Shown: piece by piece, positions 1 to 9,221 of the stretch | How the letters are laid out: every line of letters starts with the position of its first letter | Numbering within the stretch: the stretch's first letter is position 1 | Origin: Neobacillus sp. CF12 | Lineage (GTDB): Bacteria; Bacillota; Bacilli; Bacillales; Cytobacillaceae | Length of the DNA: 64,000 nucleotides | Assembly (NCBI RefSeq): GCF_030348765.1 | Contig: NZ_JAUCEU010000007.1 | Span: 4,933,501 to 4,997,500, forward strand | Direction of reading: 5' to 3' | Notes under the pieces: generated by a model | Seen by the model: only the letters and a program-made list of their open reading frames with translations | Told to the model about the DNA's origin: nothing | The model's database searches: none | Made by a program: the position numbers and the translations under genes

Positions 1-428
1 GGAATGGCAATATTATTACAAACTCAAAGGTTTCTGATTTAATTCCGCTATTACTTGCTTATCCTGAAGCAAAATTTGTTTTGTTACATTGTGGTATTCC
101 ATACCACCAAGAATATTTGAACATTGTGAAAAACTACCCGAACGTATTTGCAGATTTTACATGGGTGTATATCCTTTCGCCTACGATAGCGAAACAAATA
201 TTACATCAAATGATTGAAATGGTTCCTCAAACAAAGATTTTTGGTTTTGGAGGAGATTACAATTTTATTGAAGGAACTTATGCCCATCAGAAGCTTGCCC
301 GTAAGATTGTAGGAGACGTTTTAGTCGAAAAAGTACAAGATCGTATGTTAACAGAAAGTGAAGCAGTCGAGTTTGCACAGCGAATTTTTAGAGACAACCT
401 GCTTGAATTTTATAAACTAAAGGTGTGA
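1..428 (+). CDS. Amidohydrolase-family protein, C-terminal part (5' end outside window)
   Basis: The reading frame is open from base 3 and ends with TGA at 426-428, so only about the last 141 residues are present and the start lies before the window. The segment reads like the end of a metal-dependent amidohydrolase (PF04909-type TIM barrel): a strand with LLHCGIP, then a late strand FGFGGDYNF that resembles the FGSDYP motif carrying the last metal or active-site Asp, followed by closing helices. There is no membrane segment. It sits directly upstream of a glycosidase-like gene, so it may act on a sugar lactone or uronate-type compound, but the substrate cannot be read from this fragment. Family assignment is by eye. 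Confidence 0.6.
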   Translation, partial: NGNIITNSKVSDLIPLLLAYPEAKFVLLHCGIPYHQEYLNIVKNYPNVFADFTWVYILSPTIAKQILHQMIEMVPQTKIFGFGGDYNFIEGTYAHQKLARKIVGDVLVEKVQDRMLTESEAVEFAQRIFRDNLLEFYKLKV

Positions 429-433
429 TTTCC

Positions 434-2455
434 TTGAGTACTTTTATTAACCTTCATCATAATGAAATTGAAGTGTATTCGTCAGAACGAAAGAGCAATA
501 ATGCTTTTCTAAAACTGTCATCACTACTTGAAATTTATAACAGTGAACAGACAGTAGAGGAAATCCAAATAACCGAAGCCAATCAGATTGATGACAGCTT
601 CCACGTGTCGGGCAAAGGAGAGCTATTCTCGGTTCAATCCGAGTGGAAACCGGTCCAAGATGGCAGTCATTTTATTGAAGTCGACATAAAAGTTAGCTAC
701 AACAAGGAAGTTTCAGGGGATTTTGGATTACAGTTTAAAGCTGAATTAGTAGGAAACGGGAAGCCAACTTGGATGATCCCAGGTGCCTTTTACAAAGAAA
801 ATCGCTTTGAGCATAATGCGCGGCAATACCCAAGATATGATTACCGTGATGGCAATCATGAAGAAATGGTATCTGATCACTGGTCCTTTCGATCGGACCG
901 TGCCTCACTCCCAGCAGTTTTTGTTTGGAATGATGAAATGTGTGGGGCTCTTTGTGTGGAGGAAATGTCTGTACTTGGGTTGACAGGCTTAGGTTTTAAA
1001 GGAAATGAATGTGAAACTTCCATTTGGGTGAATTTTCCTTACAAAGAGGAACCGGTGACATTTGTTGGGCAACCAATTCCTGAGCCAAAGGATATTTCTC
1101 TATATACCTTTAAACCAGGTGAAACGGTAACTTTGCGAGTGAAAATCTATACAGGCTCAGCTGATTTACATTCCTATGATCCTTTCGTGCGTGAAATCTA
1201 TAAGCAACATCAGCAAGAGTATGCATTAAATCCGTGGATGGGACTTGAAGAAGCAGCAGAATTAACCGCACATGGCTTATATCGTTGGCATTATATGCCT
1301 GAACATAGCATTCTAGCAGAAACCGCCGCCTTCGATCGCGAGTTTAACAACAATGTAAAAGGTTTGGGAGACCGGCCCCATATGCATGTTGGCTGGGTAA
1401 GTGGAGTACCGTATGCATATGCATTACTTACATACGGGAGAAATAAAGGGATTCAACAGTATGTCGATGCTGCTATCGATGTCATGAATAATATTGCTTC
1501 TGCGATAGCTCCAAGTGGGACGTTTTGGGCATCATGGGTACTAGGAAAAGGCTGGGGAACGGGCTGGAATCCTAAAAACACTTGGCTGCAAGCAAGAACC
1601 ATTTCAGAAGCGACCCTATTCTTAGTTCGTGCCCTGAGATTTGAAAAGCAGGCTGGTTTTAAGCATCCTGAGTGGGAAAAAGCGGTTCAATCCAATCTTA
1701 ACTTTGCTGTCAATCATCAACGGGATGATGGCAATTTTGGATCCTACTATCACTGTGAAACAGGAGACATTGAGGAATGGGATGGAGCAGGCGGTATTTT
1801 ATGGATTGCCTCCTTACTAGAAGGAAGCACTTTCTTTGAAGAGGAGACATACTGTTCCGCAGCAGAAAAGGCTGGACATTATTATGAAAGATTTGTGGTG
1901 GATGAATACATCTATGGTGCTCCAGAGGATGTACATCTGACACCAACATCCGAAGATGCTTATAATGCTGTGGTAGCCTATGTATTACTCTATGAAAATG
2001 ATAAAAATGAAAAATGGTTAAAGCTTGCCAAATCGGCTGCGGATTGGTTAATGACATTCCGTTGGACGTATAATCTAGCATTTCCAGAGCATTCCTTCCT
2101 GCATCAATATGATTTCCGTTCTCGCGGTGCAGATCAAGCATCACCATCGAATCAACATTTACACAATTATGGACTGTTTTGTGTTCCAGAAATGCTGCGT
2201 TTATGGAAATATACAGATGATTCCTATTACTTGGACCGAACTCGAGATCATATCGCTTGTTTCTTGCAATTTATTGCCAGACAAGATGGTGATTTTAATG
2301 CCTATAAAGGGATGGTCACGGAGCGTTTTTATAATACAAATTGCTTTCAGCCGAAGGGAATGATGTTAACTCTATCTCATTCCTGGTGTGTTGGTTTAGT
2401 GCTGTATGCTGCTCAGGAGGCGTTAGCATTTAACAGCGATTTGCAGCTGAATTAA
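434..2455 (+). CDS. Putative six-hairpin (alpha/alpha toroid) glycosidase, family unassigned
   Basis: A 673-residue protein with no signal peptide. The first 260 or so residues look like a beta-rich domain. The rest is helix-rich with repeated aromatic and Gly motifs (GTFWASW, GWGTGWNP, DGNFGSYY, EWDGAGGILW, SPSNQHLHNYGLF), typical of (alpha/alpha)6 glycosidases and lyases. I cannot name a GH family. I prefer the TTG start at 434: AAAGGTG at 419-425 lies 8 bases before it, whereas the GTG at 425 lies inside that ribosome binding site. It follows the amidohydrolase fragment almost directly and is the first glycosidase-like gene of the locus. Asp or Glu residues in the EEWDGAG stretch are candidates for catalysis, which is inference. 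Confidence 0.6.
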   Translation: MSTFINLHHNEIEVYSSERKSNNAFLKLSSLLEIYNSEQTVEEIQITEANQIDDSFHVSGKGELFSVQSEWKPVQDGSHFIEVDIKVSYNKEVSGDFGLQFKAELVGNGKPTWMIPGAFYKENRFEHNARQYPRYDYRDGNHEEMVSDHWSFRSDRASLPAVFVWNDEMCGALCVEEMSVLGLTGLGFKGNECETSIWVNFPYKEEPVTFVGQPIPEPKDISLYTFKPGETVTLRVKIYTGSADLHSYDPFVREIYKQHQQEYALNPWMGLEEAAELTAHGLYRWHYMPEHSILAETAAFDREFNNNVKGLGDRPHMHVGWVSGVPYAYALLTYGRNKGIQQYVDAAIDVMNNIASAIAPSGTFWASWVLGKGWGTGWNPKNTWLQARTISEATLFLVRALRFEKQAGFKHPEWEKAVQSNLNFAVNHQRDDGNFGSYYHCETGDIEEWDGAGGILWIASLLEGSTFFEEETYCSAAEKAGHYYERFVVDEYIYGAPEDVHLTPTSEDAYNAVVAYVLLYENDKNEKWLKLAKSAADWLMTFRWTYNLAFPEHSFLHQYDFRSRGADQASPSNQHLHNYGLFCVPEMLRLWKYTDDSYYLDRTRDHIACFLQFIARQDGDFNAYKGMVTERFYNTNCFQPKGMMLTLSHSWCVGLVLYAAQEALAFNSDLQLN

Positions 2456-2469
2456 GTTGAAAAATCAAT

Positions 2470-2497
2470 TAACCATCCTGGGATTCCCTGATGGTTA
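2470..2497 (+). other. Intergenic hairpin, possible attenuator or processing site
   Basis: The arms TAACCATC (2470-2477) and GATGGTTA (2490-2497) are perfect complements, and the loop has a further GGG/CCC pairing. Only a weak T-rich run follows, so it may be a leaky terminator or an mRNA stabiliser between the six-hairpin gene and the racemase-like gene. Confidence 0.4.
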
Positions 2498-2561
2498 GTT
2501 GTGTTTATAAAGTTTGTACCTTTGCTAATGCCAAACCTAATTTTGACAGGAGGGAAAAGAG

Positions 2562-3221
2562 TTGAAAAAGAAACTGGCGATTATCCATACGACTCCCGTT
2601 ACAGTTGAGTCGTTAAAAGAACTAGCAAATAAAATGCTAGGAGATTGTGAAATTATCAATATAGTCGATGATTCCATTTTGCCGCAATTAAGTAAAAATG
2701 AAGGAAATGTCCAAGAAATTGCCGAACGGTGGGAAAGTTATGCGAAGGTTGCACAAGGGCAAGGGGCTGATTGTATTTTGAATGCTTGTTCTTCAATAGG
2801 TGAACTTGTTTCCTTAACTCAACCCAAAATAACCATTCCAATTGTCCGTATTGATGATGCGATGGCAGAATATGCAGTAAATGCTGCTACAAAAATCGGG
2901 GTTGCCGCAACTTTGGAAACGACGCTAAAACCGACCTTAGAATTGTTAAAACAAAAAGCAGCACAGAAGCAGAAAGCTGTTGACTTTGAACCTATTCTAG
3001 TTGCATCCGCCTATCAGAAATTAATGGCGAATGATAAAGCAGGACATGATAACGACTTGTCAGCAGCGTTACGTGAATTAGCAAAAAAAGTAGATATCGT
3101 CGTACTAGCTCAAGCATCAATGGCAAGGGTTGTATCGACTTTTCCGATAGATGAGCAGCGCCAATTTGTAACGAGTCCTGAGTTAGGTATGGAAGCAGTT
3201 AAAGACACATTAAAACAATAA
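2562..3221 (+). CDS. Asp/Glu racemase superfamily protein
   Basis: This 219-residue protein has the fold signature of the aspartate/glutamate/hydantoin racemase superfamily (PF01177): an N-terminal strand (LAIIHTTPV), a Cys in NACSS at residue 76, and a matching C-terminal half. In true racemases a second Cys sits in the mirror-image position. Here that stretch reads VVLAQASM (about residues 181-187) with Ala/Ser instead of Cys, so two-base racemisation is doubtful and an isomerase or lyase role is possible. The TTG start has AGGAGGG at 2549-2554 before it. It precedes the FBA-like aldolase by 16 bases, which suggests that it handles a metabolite of the same sugar pathway. Confidence 0.7.
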   Translation: MKKKLAIIHTTPVTVESLKELANKMLGDCEIINIVDDSILPQLSKNEGNVQEIAERWESYAKVAQGQGADCILNACSSIGELVSLTQPKITIPIVRIDDAMAEYAVNAATKIGVAATLETTLKPTLELLKQKAAQKQKAVDFEPILVASAYQKLMANDKAGHDNDLSAALRELAKKVDIVVLAQASMARVVSTFPIDEQRQFVTSPELGMEAVKDTLKQ

Positions 3222-3237
3222 AATAAAAGGAATGATC

Positions 3238-4158
3238 ATGATGAATCAAGTAAAACCAACAAATGTACTCCCATTAACCGAAGCGCTAGAAATGGCAGAA
3301 AAATTTCAGTATGCAACCGGGTCGTTTTCACCACGTTATACAGAAATGATTAAGCCAGTATTACAAGCAGGACAAAAAACTGCTTCACCACTAATTGTTC
3401 AAATCTCACAAAAAGAATTAGAACGTTATGGGATTACACCATTTGAATTTGCCGGTGAGTTTTATAAACAATTAGAAATTTTAGCGATTACAGTACCCGT
3501 TGTTTTACATTTAGATCACACGAAGGAATTACAAGTCATTAAGGATGCAATCGAAGCAGGTTTCACATCTGTTATGATCGATGCCTCAGAAAAAGCATTT
3601 GATGAAAATGTAAAGATTACAAAAGAGGTAGTAGAATATGCCCGTGCAAAAGGAGTTTCGGTAGAAGCAGAACTTGGCATGATTGGTACAACTGATTTTA
3701 TTGAAACTGATAAAGATGAAGAATTATATACAGATCCAATCGAAGCGGCAGAATTTGTTAAACAAACAGGTGTCGATGCGTTAGCGGTATCATGCGGAAC
3801 AGCACATGGTGTGTACATGGTTCGTGAACCAAAGGTTGATTATGACCGTTTAAGTGCGATTCGTGAGTTAACACCTGTACATTTAGTCCTTCATGGCGGC
3901 TCCGGTGTACCAAGTGAAATGGTTCAAAAAGCGTTTCAACTTCCAAACGGAGGAGTAAGTAAAGTAAATATTGCTACTGACCTAGAGCTTTCTTTGTTAA
4001 AAGCAATCGGCAGAGAAGAAAGAATGACCAATGCTGAATGTAAGCTATTATCATTAGATGAACTGCAGGCAGGTCAAGATGCAGTCGAAGAAACAGTATC
4101 AGAAAAAATCACTCAATTTTTATTAAGTGATAACAAAGCAAGTCATTTCAACCAATAA
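3238..4158 (+). CDS. Class II fructose-bisphosphate aldolase-like protein, copy 1
   Basis: A 306-residue zinc-dependent class II aldolase (FbaA/GatY/KbaY/IolJ superfamily). Visible motifs are HLDH (residues 91-94, with the catalytic Asp and first Zn His), EAELG, GTAHG and LHGGSG (further Zn and phosphate-binding residues), and NIATD near the end. It should cleave a ketose phosphate to DHAP plus an aldehyde in the cytosol. The exact ketose is unknown. A very similar paralogue lies at 26434-27354. ATGs occur at 3232, 3238 and 3241; 3238 best fits the AAAAGGA element. It is followed after 32 bases by a GH38 alpha-mannosidase, and the second FBA copy is likewise linked to a second GH38. Confidence 0.85.
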   Translation: MMNQVKPTNVLPLTEALEMAEKFQYATGSFSPRYTEMIKPVLQAGQKTASPLIVQISQKELERYGITPFEFAGEFYKQLEILAITVPVVLHLDHTKELQVIKDAIEAGFTSVMIDASEKAFDENVKITKEVVEYARAKGVSVEAELGMIGTTDFIETDKDEELYTDPIEAAEFVKQTGVDALAVSCGTAHGVYMVREPKVDYDRLSAIRELTPVHLVLHGGSGVPSEMVQKAFQLPNGGVSKVNIATDLELSLLKAIGREERMTNAECKLLSLDELQAGQDAVEETVSEKITQFLLSDNKASHFNQ

Positions 4159-4190
4159 CATAAAGAATCAACAGATTGGGGTTTTAGGAA

Positions 4191-6620
4191 ATGAAAGATA
4201 AAACATTTCATATGATTGGTAATGCTCACTTAGATCCAGTTTGGCTTTGGCAATGGCAAGAGGGATTCCAAGAAACAAAAGCCACTTTTCGTTCAGCCTT
4301 GGACCGAATGAAAGAATATGAGGATTTCATTTTCACCTGTAGTTCAGCAGCGATGTTTGAATGGGTAGAAGAAAATGATCCGGATATGTTTGCTGAAATC
4401 AAAGAACGGGTTAAAGAAGGGCGCTGGCGAATTGTTGGCGGCTGGTGGATTCAGCCAGATTGCAATATCCCTAATGGTGAATCATTTGTACGACAGGGTC
4501 TATACGGCCAGCGTTATTTTCAAGAGAAATTTGGTGTAACAGCTCGTGTTGGCTACAATGTTGATAGTTTTGGTCATCACGGCATGCTTCCACAAATTCT
4601 AAAGAAAAGCGGAATGGACTCTTACGTTTTTATGCGGCCTGCACCAAATGAAAAAGGTCTTCCTAGCAGGCTCTTTTGGTGGGAATCAGATGATGGCACA
4701 CGTGTAATGGCGTTCCGAATTATGCAGGAATATAATTCATGGGGCAAAGAGCTTGATCGAATTGTCCATCGAAGTAAAGGTGAGTTCAAAGGCAACGTCA
4801 ATGACCTGATGATTTTCTATGGAGTTGGAAACCATGGCGGAGGACCAACCAAGGAAAACATTGAGAGTATCTACCGGTTAAATGAGGATGCAAGTCTTCC
4901 TAATCTAATAATCTCAACACCTGAAGAATATTTTGAAAAAATGAAAAATACAAATGATTTACCTGTTGTTCATGATGATCTGCAGCACCATGCAAGCGGA
5001 TGCTATGCTGCCCATTCTGGTGTCAAACAATACAATCGTAAAGCAGAAAATATCGTGATGACAGCTGAAAAATATTCAGGACTAGCTTCTTGGTTAACAG
5101 GACAGCCGTATCCAGTTGAATTCAAACGGGCTTGGAAAAATATCTTATTTAATCAATTTCATGATATTTTAGCAGGTACGAGTATTGAGCCTGCCTATGA
5201 AGATGCAAGGAATTTATATGGTGAAGCGATCGCGATTGCTGACCGGGCTTTAAATAATGCAGTTCAATCGATTTCATGGAAGATCGATATCGAACAAGAT
5301 GAAAGAATGAAACCAATTGTTGTATTTAACCCACATGCATGGGAAAGCAAAGTGAATGTAGAAATTGAAATTGGCGGCTTTAAATCAACCTCTGTTTTAG
5401 TGGATGATCAAGGTAATGCTGTTCCATTTCAAACAGTTCAGTCACAAGCAACAGCAGGGGGTCGCTGGCGCTTAAACTTTTTAGCTGATTTACCGGCAAT
5501 GGGATATCGTGTGTACAAGCTTTATACTGAACTAAGCAGCGTTACACCAGTGGGTGAACCAATTAATGTAAGCCAATACTCCATGGAAAACGACCGTTTT
5601 AGAATCGAGTTTGATCCGGAAACCGGTTGGATTAAGAGTCTATTTGATAAGCAAGTAGAGCATGAAGTTTTTTCGGGTCCTGCAGCAATACCGATGGTCC
5701 TAAATGACAAAACAGATACTTGGAGCCATGATACCCTCCATTTCAACGATATATTAGGCGAGTTTAAAGCGACGAAGATTTACCTAGCAGAGCATGGTCC
5801 AGTTAAATCTGTGATTCGGGTGAAAAGTGAATACGGGCGCTCTATATTGATTCAGGACTTCACCATGTATCAAGAGAAAGACCAGATTGATGTGAATGTT
5901 ACTGTTGATTGGCGCGAAAAGTTCAAGATGCTGAAGCTTGTTTTCCCAATCAATTCAATCTTTAGGAAACAAACATATGAAATTCCATATGGAACAATCG
6001 AGCGGGAGCATAATGGCGAAGAGGAACCGGGTCAAAGCTGGGTGGATGTAACGGGTGTTCGTCCAAACCACGAAGGCGTATATGGTTTGAGTTTGATGAA
6101 TGACGCAAAATATAGTTACAGTATCCACAATAAGGAGCTTTCTTTAACGGTATTACGCAGTCCAATTTATGCTCATCATGATCCACTTGTTCCAGAAGAG
6201 GACGGGGAATATACGTTTATCGACCAAGGAATTCAGCGCTTTGAATACTCGTTACTTCCACATGAAGGCAGCTGGGAAGATGCGGAAACAGTGAAAAGAG
6301 CAGCGGAATTGAATTGTAAACCAATTTCTATTATTGAAACCTTCCACAAAGGTTCATTACCACAAACAGATTCATATGTGAACGTAAGTGGTGCAAATCA
6401 TGTGCTTATTAGTGCGATCAAGAAAGCAGAAGACAATGAAGATTTGATTATTCGCGCTTATGAAACGAATAAAGTCGCAGCCGAAGTTGAAATCACTTTG
6501 CCTAGATTTAATCGTTCCTTTAAGGCATCCTTTAAACCTTCAGAAATCAAAACCTACCGAATCCCTAAAGATAGCGAAAATCCAGTTAGGGAAACGAATC
6601 TAATTGAATGGGATGAGTAG
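4191..6620 (+). CDS. GH38 alpha-mannosidase, copy 1
   Basis: An 809-residue glycoside hydrolase family 38 enzyme, a retaining, zinc-dependent alpha-mannosidase. The N-terminal domain shows HLD at residues 13-15 (Zn ligands), the QPDCN segment near residue 90, and NVDSFGHH with the nucleophile Asp125. A further conserved HHASG motif lies near residue 265. The rest is the helical bundle and beta-sandwich domains of this family. There is no signal peptide, so it acts on imported or released mannosides in the cytosol. It is strongly similar by eye to the second GH38 at 30624-33095. It ends 2 bases before the class II aldolase/adducin gene, so the genes are co-transcribed. Confidence 0.92.
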   Translation: MKDKTFHMIGNAHLDPVWLWQWQEGFQETKATFRSALDRMKEYEDFIFTCSSAAMFEWVEENDPDMFAEIKERVKEGRWRIVGGWWIQPDCNIPNGESFVRQGLYGQRYFQEKFGVTARVGYNVDSFGHHGMLPQILKKSGMDSYVFMRPAPNEKGLPSRLFWWESDDGTRVMAFRIMQEYNSWGKELDRIVHRSKGEFKGNVNDLMIFYGVGNHGGGPTKENIESIYRLNEDASLPNLIISTPEEYFEKMKNTNDLPVVHDDLQHHASGCYAAHSGVKQYNRKAENIVMTAEKYSGLASWLTGQPYPVEFKRAWKNILFNQFHDILAGTSIEPAYEDARNLYGEAIAIADRALNNAVQSISWKIDIEQDERMKPIVVFNPHAWESKVNVEIEIGGFKSTSVLVDDQGNAVPFQTVQSQATAGGRWRLNFLADLPAMGYRVYKLYTELSSVTPVGEPINVSQYSMENDRFRIEFDPETGWIKSLFDKQVEHEVFSGPAAIPMVLNDKTDTWSHDTLHFNDILGEFKATKIYLAEHGPVKSVIRVKSEYGRSILIQDFTMYQEKDQIDVNVTVDWREKFKMLKLVFPINSIFRKQTYEIPYGTIEREHNGEEEPGQSWVDVTGVRPNHEGVYGLSLMNDAKYSYSIHNKELSLTVLRSPIYAHHDPLVPEEDGEYTFIDQGIQRFEYSLLPHEGSWEDAETVKRAAELNCKPISIIETFHKGSLPQTDSYVNVSGANHVLISAIKKAEDNEDLIIRAYETNKVAAEVEITLPRFNRSFKASFKPSEIKTYRIPKDSENPVRETNLIEWDE

Positions 6621-6622
6621 AA

Positions 6623-7294
6623 ATGGTCATCGATAAGAAGCTGCTAGAACTAAAAAAACAATTGCAGGAAACAGGGAAATTCATGATGGAAAATGACCTT
6701 GCCTGGGGAAATTCAGGGAATATCAGTGCTAAAACGGAGGACAATTCGTTCCTTATAACGGCAAGCGGGACTTATTTAGGCGATTTAGATGTAGAAGATT
6801 TTGCCGAATGCTCTTTAGAAGTTAACGAGATTCCTAGTTTAGGTCCAAAGCCTTCGAAAGAAGTCCCAATGCACCAAGCAATCTATGAAACTAGGCCTGA
6901 AATTGGTGCAGTACTCCACGCCTCACCTTTATATAGTACGCTCATCGCTTCTTCCAATCTCGACATACCTGCCGCATGGTTTGTTGAAGGGATGTATTAT
7001 TTAGAACGGATTGAACGTGTCCCGTATGCACATCCTGGATCAATTGAATTAGGAGAACTCGTTCGAGAAAAGGCGAAAAACGCCAACATTCTTTTATTAG
7101 AAAACCATGGAGTCCTTGTTTATGATACAAGCATAAAGGAAGCGAAAATGGCATTGCAAACATTAGAAATGGCATGCCGCATGCTTATCATCTCCCGCAA
7201 CGCCGGTTTCGTTCTTCAAGAGCTTTCGGATAATGAGATACACAGCTTTCTTCATGATTCAGGATATAAGCCGCGAAGGAAGTGGGGAAATTGA
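6623..7294 (+). CDS. Class II aldolase/adducin family protein (FucA/OtnC-like)
   Basis: A 223-residue member of the class II aldolase/adducin family (PF00596), which includes L-fuculose-phosphate aldolase, L-ribulose-phosphate epimerase and 3-oxo-tetronate-phosphate decarboxylase. Glu80 in SKEVPMH matches the catalytic Glu, and His162 in ENHGV matches the last Zn ligand. The usual HxH pair is altered: His99 is present (LHASP), but the second His is Ser101, so metal binding may differ. It overlaps by 4 bases with a four-carbon-acid-sugar kinase, the same pairing as OtnC with OtnK in tetronate catabolism. An aldolase or decarboxylase acting on that kinase's product is a reasonable inference. 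Confidence 0.8.
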   Translation: MVIDKKLLELKKQLQETGKFMMENDLAWGNSGNISAKTEDNSFLITASGTYLGDLDVEDFAECSLEVNEIPSLGPKPSKEVPMHQAIYETRPEIGAVLHASPLYSTLIASSNLDIPAAWFVEGMYYLERIERVPYAHPGSIELGELVREKAKNANILLLENHGVLVYDTSIKEAKMALQTLEMACRMLIISRNAGFVLQELSDNEIHSFLHDSGYKPRRKWGN

Positions 7295-8565
7295 TTGGAA
7301 TTGTTGCGGATGATATTACAGGAGCAAATGATATTGGAATTATGTATGCGAAAGCAGACTGGCAGACAGATGTCTATCCTTACCCATTTTCACAAACAAA
7401 AATGGGAACGTTCCTACCAGAAGTATTAATCATCGATACGAATTCTCGTCTCGATTCCTATAATGAAGCCTATGAGAAGGTTTTTTCGAGCACAATAAAT
7501 CTTCAGTTACTTGGATGTGAACAATTTTTTAATAAAACATGTTCGGTTTTTCGTGGAAATATTGGTGCTGAATTTGATGCGATGCTGGATGCGCTTGAAA
7601 GTGAATTTGCTGTCGTTGTACTTGGTTTCCCGAAAAACGGAAGAACCACGATAAATGGACAACATTATGTCCATGGAAAAAAATTAGCAGATTCTGAGTT
7701 TCGTCATGATCCTGTACATCCGATGCACGACTCTAACTTGGTTGAAATTTTACAAGCACAAACAAAGAGAAAAGTAGCCCTTGTGGAAGTCGATATCATT
7801 GATCAAGGCAGCGAAAAACTTAAACAAGAAATTGAACGCATGCGTACAGAGTGTAATTACTTGCTGATTGATGTTAGGGACCAGTCATCTTTACAAGTCA
7901 TTGCAAGAGCCATCAAAGAGGAAAAGATTATCTGCGGGGCATCAGGCATTGCGGAAGAATTAGCGCTCGAAATGAATCCAGGTCAAAAGGAAGAACAATC
8001 TATTCAGATTCCAAAATTAGATACAGGGGTACTATGTGCCGCTGGCAGTTTAATGCCACAGACCTTTAAGCAAGTGGAAGAGATGAAGAAACGTGGACTT
8101 CCAGTATTGGAATTGGAATCACGTCTGTTGTTTTCTGGGCAAAAGGAAGCCCATAAAGAGGAGCTTATCACGAAGCTCGTCACTTACTTAACAAAGGGTG
8201 AAGATGTGCTGGTGCACTCTTCAAATAACCCTGATGTTGTGAAAGAAACAAAACAAATTGCCGCAAGTTTAGGGTTTTCGAATACGGCCGTTTCAAGGGT
8301 CGTATCTGAATCATTAGCGTTTGTAATCGATGAAACGGTAAAACGGACTAATGCTAATCGCCTGTTAATAGCAGGTGGTGAAACCTCTGCTTCTGTCTGC
8401 AGCAGGCTTGGAATTGAAGGTCTTCGAGTCTGGAAGGAAATTGAACCCGGTCTTCCCTCATGTATGAGTTTAAATAAGCCATCAATGATGCTTGTCTTAA
8501 AATCAGGCAGTTTCGGGAGTCCTGATTTCTTTGCTAAGGCGATTGACCACCTTAAGGAAAATTAA
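7291..8565 (+). CDS. Four-carbon acid sugar kinase family protein (DUF1537-type)
   Basis: A 424-residue kinase of the DtnK/OtnK/YgbK family. The N-terminal domain begins with GIVADDITGANDIG, the substrate-binding signature. The C-terminal nucleotide-binding domain has IAGGETSASV and ends with GSFGSPDFF, both diagnostic. Members phosphorylate erythronate, threonate or 3-oxo-tetronate. I place the start at TTG 7291, which overlaps the TGA of the preceding gene as TTGA and has AAGGAAG 8 bases upstream. The upstream GTG at 7282 sits on that ribosome binding site. With the adjacent aldolase/adducin protein it forms a kinase-aldolase module, though no dehydrogenase or isomerase of the classic tetronate pathway lies right beside it. 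Confidence 0.85.
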   Translation: MIGIVADDITGANDIGIMYAKADWQTDVYPYPFSQTKMGTFLPEVLIIDTNSRLDSYNEAYEKVFSSTINLQLLGCEQFFNKTCSVFRGNIGAEFDAMLDALESEFAVVVLGFPKNGRTTINGQHYVHGKKLADSEFRHDPVHPMHDSNLVEILQAQTKRKVALVEVDIIDQGSEKLKQEIERMRTECNYLLIDVRDQSSLQVIARAIKEEKIICGASGIAEELALEMNPGQKEEQSIQIPKLDTGVLCAAGSLMPQTFKQVEEMKKRGLPVLELESRLLFSGQKEAHKEELITKLVTYLTKGEDVLVHSSNNPDVVKETKQIAASLGFSNTAVSRVVSESLAFVIDETVKRTNANRLLIAGGETSASVCSRLGIEGLRVWKEIEPGLPSCMSLNKPSMMLVLKSGSFGSPDFFAKAIDHLKEN

Positions 8566-8591
8566 TGAAGATATTAATAGGGGATGTCACG

Positions 8592-9221
8592 ATGAATGCT
8601 AGATTAGAAAAACTAACTGAAAAATATCCAGAGTTACTAGAATGTCAGAACAGTATTATGGAAGCTTTTAATGCGATTAAAAAGTCCTATGAGGCAAATG
8701 GAAAACTGCTGCTTGCTGGAAATGGGGGCAGTGCAGCAGACTGTGAGCATGTCGTCGGTGAATTAATGAAGGGATTTATGTCGAAACGGCCTTTACCTCA
8801 AACAATCAAAGCAAAGTTAAAGGAAGCTGCAAATGGCAGTGACTATCTTGGTGAGAATTTGCAGGGGGCACTCCCTGCTATCTCGCTTGTCAGCCATTCG
8901 GCACTGATGACAGCCTTTGCCAATGATGTTGCTCCTGACATGGTGTTTGCTCAACAGGTATACGGTTACGGAAAACTTGGCGATGTCTTCATGGGCTTTA
9001 GTACTTCAGGTAATTCCAACAATATTAACCATGCTGTAAAAGTTGCAAAAGCGCTTGGACTAACAACAATCGGATTCACTGGTAAAAGTGGCGGAGCTTT
9101 AAAAGAGCTTTGTGATATTACCATTTGTGTTCCTTTTGATAGCACACCGGATATCCAGGAAAGACATCTGCCTATTTACCACACCCTTTGCATCATGCTT
9201 GAGGAGGAGTTTTTTGGATGA
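8592..9221 (+). CDS. SIS-domain sugar-phosphate isomerase, GmhA-like
   Basis: A 209-residue protein of the sedoheptulose-7-phosphate isomerase (GmhA) type. It has GNGGSAADCEH (sugar-phosphate binding), ELMKGF (matching the catalytic-Glu loop of GmhA), STSGNS (phosphate loop) and a C-terminal H..IYHTLCIMLE helix. No other heptose biosynthesis genes are present, so it more likely isomerises or deglycosylates a phosphosugar of this catabolic route. An ATG at 8565 with its own AAGGA is an alternative start. I prefer 8592 because relatives begin near the LEKLTEKYP helix and an AGGGGAT element precedes it. It overlaps by 4 bases with the downstream ROK kinase. Confidence 0.8.
   Translation: MNARLEKLTEKYPELLECQNSIMEAFNAIKKSYEANGKLLLAGNGGSAADCEHVVGELMKGFMSKRPLPQTIKAKLKEAANGSDYLGENLQGALPAISLVSHSALMTAFANDVAPDMVFAQQVYGYGKLGDVFMGFSTSGNSNNINHAVKVAKALGLTTIGFTGKSGGALKELCDITICVPFDSTPDIQERHLPIYHTLCIMLEEEFFG

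Noticed and set aside
1710..2147. Long minus-strand open frame opposite the six-hairpin glycosidase gene
   Set aside because: No ribosome binding site and composition typical of an antisense shadow of a coding gene.
8565..9221. Classifying the GmhA-like gene as lipopolysaccharide heptose biosynthesis
   Set aside because: No other heptose genes are present and the host is Gram-positive; the genetic context is sugar catabolism.
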